Positions 6,861 through 9,171 of a stretch of DNA of 9,171 nucleotides are shown here, one piece after another. The DNA is from Hydromicrobium sp964415365 (GTDB lineage: Bacteria > Actinomycetota > Humimicrobiia > Humimicrobiales > Humimicrobiaceae): contig CAYPYW010000051.1 of the NCBI GenBank assembly GCA_964415365.1, positions 1-9,171 of the forward strand, in the 5' to 3' direction. The notes under the pieces were generated by a model. The model made no database searches. It was not told the origin of the DNA and saw only the letters and a list, made by a program, of their open reading frames with translations. A program made the translations under genes and the position numbers. Position 1 is the stretch's first letter. Every line of letters starts with the position of its first letter.

Positions 6861-7565
6861 TTACGGCAGTAATCTGTAATCTGCGACATATCCAAATATT
6901 TTATGACCTATAAATCCTTCGGCATATCTACATCCTGCCTGCATACCCCTGAATCTTGCAAGAGTCCTGCAATATTCAATAAAATCGCTTTCTGAGAATA
7001 CATTCATCCAGTCATATTGACTTTTGTGTTGTGAGAGGGCTTCAAGTTTTATGTCAATAAATTCAGAAATATCGACATATATCTCAGGAAAGAAACCTAT
7101 ACCAGCCGGGATATCCCAGAAAAATAAAGAGGGTGATTTTTTAATCGGTTCAATATCGGCAGGGATAAGCTTACCGGGAAGTGAGAGAATAACTTCTGTG
7201 GCAATTTTTCCGGTCATTCCATGATCGGTACTGGGATCCCACGGCGGATTTGTTAATATTATATCAGGGTCTGCCCATCTCATGGCATTTATTACAGCCC
7301 TTCTTGTTTCTGGAGTATCCTGTAAGCCTTCATCATCAAACCTTAAAAATCTGACTTCCGCATCGAAAAATTTTGCTGCGTTTAGCTGCTCCTTTTCACG
7401 GATTTCTGCGATTTCCTCTCTGCTTTCATATTCATTAGACCCTATATTGCCACTGGTAGTAAGGGCTATATATATTTTATGCCCGAGCTTTTTGTATTTC
7501 AGAAGAGTCCCGCCACATAATATTTCCACATCATCCGGATGTGCACCCAATGCAAGTACGTTCAT
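6861..7565 (-). CDS. PIG-L family (LmbE-like) de-N-acetylase
   Basis: A complete 234-aa protein, normal length for the PIG-L/LmbE family of zinc-dependent deacetylases, which act on N-acetylglucosamine-type substrates such as GlcNAc-PI, GlcNAc-malate, mycothiol precursors or diacetylchitobiose. The signature AHPDD (H9, D11, D12) supplies metal ligands and the catalytic Asp. The second motif is PSTDHGMTG with H115, the position where relatives carry HxDH. GGTLLKYKKLGH between them is also typical. There is no signal peptide, so the substrate is intracellular. The gene sits between two other amide hydrolases, 30 nt upstream of the ceramidase-fold gene. This suggests deacetylation of a sugar taken up by the cell rather than bacillithiol synthesis, because no bshA/bshC is nearby. 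The family is certain; the exact substrate is inference. Confidence 0.9.
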   Translation of the reverse strand: MNVLALGAHPDDVEILCGGTLLKYKKLGHKIYIALTTSGNIGSNEYESREEIAEIREKEQLNAAKFFDAEVRFLRFDDEGLQDTPETRRAVINAMRWADPDIILTNPPWDPSTDHGMTGKIATEVILSLPGKLIPADIEPIKKSPSLFFWDIPAGIGFFPEIYVDISEFIDIKLEALSQHKSQYDWMNVFSESDFIEYCRTLARFRGMQAGCRYAEGFIGHKIFGYVADYRLLP

Positions 7566-7572
7566 AATCAAA

Positions 7573-7579
7573 TCTCCTT
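7573..7579 (-). promoter_or_regulatory. Shine-Dalgarno site that fixes the PIG-L deacetylase start
   Basis: AAGGAGA on the minus strand stands 7 nt before the ATG at 7565. An upstream in-frame ATG at 7583 would place this site inside the gene, adding MEGDLI before the conserved N-terminal strand. The start at 7565 is preferred. Confidence 0.85.
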
Positions 7580-7620
7580 CCATTAAGTAAAATTTTTAAC
7601 GAACTTAGATTTCCAATTGT

Positions 7621-8973
7621 TTAAAAAACATGTCCCTGAGGATATGGATAGTCATAGTAAGGGGGATACATGGGAACAAGTCTACCATTATTTACAACCA
7701 CTCGTCCAAATATAACCACATGCTTGACTTTGGAAATATCGTTTTTATCAATAATACATATATCCCCGATATATCCTTCCTTTATTATCCCTCGATTCCG
7801 CGCTAATTTGGGTATGGCTTTAGCGGCATTTCCAGTTGCCATGGCAATCGCTTCCGGTAAAGTAGTATAACCTTTTTCGACAGCTTTCTGCATTACCAGA
7901 AGAATTGGATCATGATAACCACCTGAATAATCTGTGGATATTAGATCTATCAAACCTTCCTTTAATAATGCCAGGGAAGCAGCCGGGGTCGGGTCGATCT
8001 GTTTTGCATGATATGAATCAGATGTGATTATTTCTGCAAACGCACCATAACTTTTTAACTCCTTTACATAAGCGACAGCGTCTTCCGGTTTAAAACTATG
8101 ATTTACATGAACGGCGATGCATAACGAACCGATCTCTCTGGCAAGATTGATTATTGTATCTTTCATTCCCGGCTCTGAATGGGCAAGGACTGGGAGATTA
8201 TATTTTTTTGCATGTACGGCACTTTCAGTTATCGCTTCACAACAAGCCTTAATAGGATTAATACTGGTCACTTCAGCCAACTTAATTCCTTCTTCTATTG
8301 AAACATCCTGTAAACTTGCTTCATCCAATACCTGACGGATTTCATTTCGATCACCTCTTAGGACTGCATGGTCAAGGGCACGGGCCTGATTAGCGGAGAT
8401 CACTTTCTTTAATCTGGTGCATTTTTCGAATGTGCCCGCAGTCGTACCAGGTGAACCGACTTCTGCTATGGCTACAGCGCCCTGGGCAACTGCTTCATCT
8501 ATTGTAAAATTTCTATGTAAGTCGTCCATGCTCTCACCGGCACAATCTATAATATCGACGGTAGCTAAGTTCTTTGGTGTATGAAAAGTCCCGATTCTTA
8601 AATTGATAGGATGACATTTATTTGCCGCTTGAACTTCCTCCGGTAGAGTAATGCCGTCAGCATCAAGAATAGTAGTCACACCTTCTAGAAGGAATGTATT
8701 CAGATTAAAAATAAACCTTTCATAAGGGATCCGTTTCCAGACATAGGGCATAAATGGTCCGAATGATGTTCCATGTGTATGTATATTAATCAAACCCGGT
8801 ATAACATAGTCACCTTTAGCATCAATGAATCCATCTGCATAGGTGTTGTACGGAATATAATTTACTTTTGGTAAGTCTGTTATAAAACCGTCCTCAATGA
8901 CGACCGACCTGTTTTCCAGCATTTCGTTTCCATCACCTGTTATCACATTTCCATTTAAAATATCCAGCCTCAT
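7621..8973 (-). CDS. Metal-dependent amidohydrolase, enamidase / adenine-deaminase-like
   Basis: A complete 450-aa protein of the amidohydrolase (TIM-barrel) superfamily. The N-terminal part has the usual small beta domain (LDILNGNVITGDG) leading to GLINIHTHG, the HxH metal pair (H65, H67). AEVGSPG follows, with E171 in the place of the bridging ligand, then AHSEPG (H265), VHVNH (H289/H292) and STDYSGG with the catalytic Asp (D348). A bridging Glu rather than a carboxylated Lys is known from adenine deaminases and enamidase. The C-terminal GYIGDICIIDK is the typical return to the beta domain. There is no signal peptide, so it is cytoplasmic. It heads a run of C-N hydrolases, 55 nt before the PIG-L gene. 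The superfamily assignment is firm. The substrate (cyclic amide, acyl-amino compound or nucleobase) cannot be read from sequence, and annotation as a dihydroorotase or N-acyl deacylase would be equally loose. The tail is unusually rich in Pro and Tyr (MYPPYYDYPYPQG). Confidence 0.85.
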   Translation of the reverse strand: MRLDILNGNVITGDGNEMLENRSVVIEDGFITDLPKVNYIPYNTYADGFIDAKGDYVIPGLINIHTHGTSFGPFMPYVWKRIPYERFIFNLNTFLLEGVTTILDADGITLPEEVQAANKCHPINLRIGTFHTPKNLATVDIIDCAGESMDDLHRNFTIDEAVAQGAVAIAEVGSPGTTAGTFEKCTRLKKVISANQARALDHAVLRGDRNEIRQVLDEASLQDVSIEEGIKLAEVTSINPIKACCEAITESAVHAKKYNLPVLAHSEPGMKDTIINLAREIGSLCIAVHVNHSFKPEDAVAYVKELKSYGAFAEIITSDSYHAKQIDPTPAASLALLKEGLIDLISTDYSGGYHDPILLVMQKAVEKGYTTLPEAIAMATGNAAKAIPKLARNRGIIKEGYIGDICIIDKNDISKVKHVVIFGRVVVNNGRLVPMYPPYYDYPYPQGHVF

Positions 8974-9122
8974 TTTTTTACCTCCCTCATTCATTATTAA
9001 TTACATTTACAAACAAAGATTTCAACCTAAAAGATTGGATTTCTCATCATACTTCTTGTACATGTGAAGAAAGAAAGAAATATATGTTTCCCCTGCATAC
9101 TTATGACATTTACCTGTATATA
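8974..9122 (-). other. Intergenic spacer upstream of the amidohydrolase
   Basis: This 149-nt AT-rich spacer contains a short GAAA run (+ strand, about 9066-9078) and a TTCTT-N9-AAGAA imperfect palindrome around 9054-9072. I see no convincing sigma-A promoter, no GC-rich hairpin with a U-tract and no riboswitch-like core. The last bases are the Shine-Dalgarno site of the amidohydrolase gene. Confidence 0.5.
8980..8985 (-). promoter_or_regulatory. Shine-Dalgarno site that fixes the amidohydrolase start
   Basis: GGAGGT on the minus strand lies 6 nt before the ATG at 8973. An in-frame ATG exists farther upstream at 8994, but then this perfect Shine-Dalgarno sequence would fall inside the coding region and encode the unlikely leader NEGGKK. 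The start at 8973 is therefore preferred. Confidence 0.85.
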
Positions 9123-9171
9123 TTAACTACTCTCTCTTTGCATGGCAGCTACAATCCGGTCTTTGACATTC
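9123..9171 (-). CDS. Possible C-terminal end of an unidentified upstream gene (partial)
   Basis: Reading leftwards from the right edge, one frame is open for 15 codons and ends in TAA at 9125-9123. It reads NVKDRIVAAMQRESS, which looks like a normal amphipathic C-terminal helix. The other two minus-strand frames hit stops within this stretch. The gene would lie in the same orientation as the rest of the cluster, about 150 nt upstream of the amidohydrolase start. The tail is too short to name a family, and a chance open frame of this length is quite possible. No clear terminator follows it, so it could share a transcript with the genes to its left. Confidence 0.35.
   Translation of the reverse strand, partial: NVKDRIVAAMQRESS

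Noticed and set aside
3166..8335. All other plus-strand open frames over 60 codons (for example 3424-3903, 4272-4703, 5871-6200, 7282-7590)
   Set aside because: Each lies fully antisense to a gene with conserved family motifs, and none shows a recognisable domain or a ribosome binding site.
9054..9078. GAAA short repeat and TTCTT-N9-AAGAA near the right edge
   Set aside because: Only about three repeat units and 5-bp arms in AT-rich DNA; this is expected by chance.
1..9171. CRISPR array, tRNA, rRNA, insertion sequence or catabolite-repression (cre) sites
   Set aside because: No regularly spaced repeats, no cloverleaf or rRNA-like sequence, no transposase or terminal repeats, and no TGWAANCGNTNWCA match were noticed in the spacers.

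Overview
The window is a gene-dense, AT-rich stretch in which every supportable gene lies on the minus strand, so it reads from right to left. Strong purine-rich Shine-Dalgarno sites, heavy AGA/ATA codon use, low GC and the families present suggest an anaerobic low-GC Firmicute (Clostridia-like) that uses carbohydrates. This assignment is inference, because there is no rRNA or other taxonomic marker.

Layout in transcription order. At the right edge lies a possible C-terminal tail of an unidentified gene (9123-9171). Three hydrolases for C-N bonds follow, closely spaced: an enamidase/adenine-deaminase-like amidohydrolase (7621-8973), a PIG-L-type deacetylase (6861-7565) and a compact neutral-ceramidase-fold protein (5391-6830). 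After a 180-nt AT-rich gap with a perfect inverted repeat and a possible promoter comes a complete ketol-acid reductoisomerase, ilvC (4215-5210). Next is a cytoplasmic GH39 glycosidase (2511-4097), then two divergent uroporphyrinogen-decarboxylase-superfamily proteins (1301-2401 and 174-1238). These two are clearly more AT-rich than the genes upstream of them. The left 173 nt hold small palindromes, an AT-only hairpin and a very good sigma-A-type promoter that reads leftwards out of the window, so a new transcription unit starts at the left edge.

How the genes may work together (inference): GH39 would cleave an imported glycoside in the cytoplasm, while the PIG-L protein, the ceramidase-fold protein and the amidohydrolase would remove N-acyl groups or open amide bonds. 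The two URO-D-like proteins lack the haem-pathway signature and probably act on another substrate. IlvC is the misfit: it is a branched-chain amino acid biosynthesis enzyme with no ilvB/N, ilvD or leu partner in the window, and its cofactor loop is altered. No rRNA, tRNA, CRISPR array, transposase or insertion sequence was seen. No gap without a gene exceeds about 180 nt.
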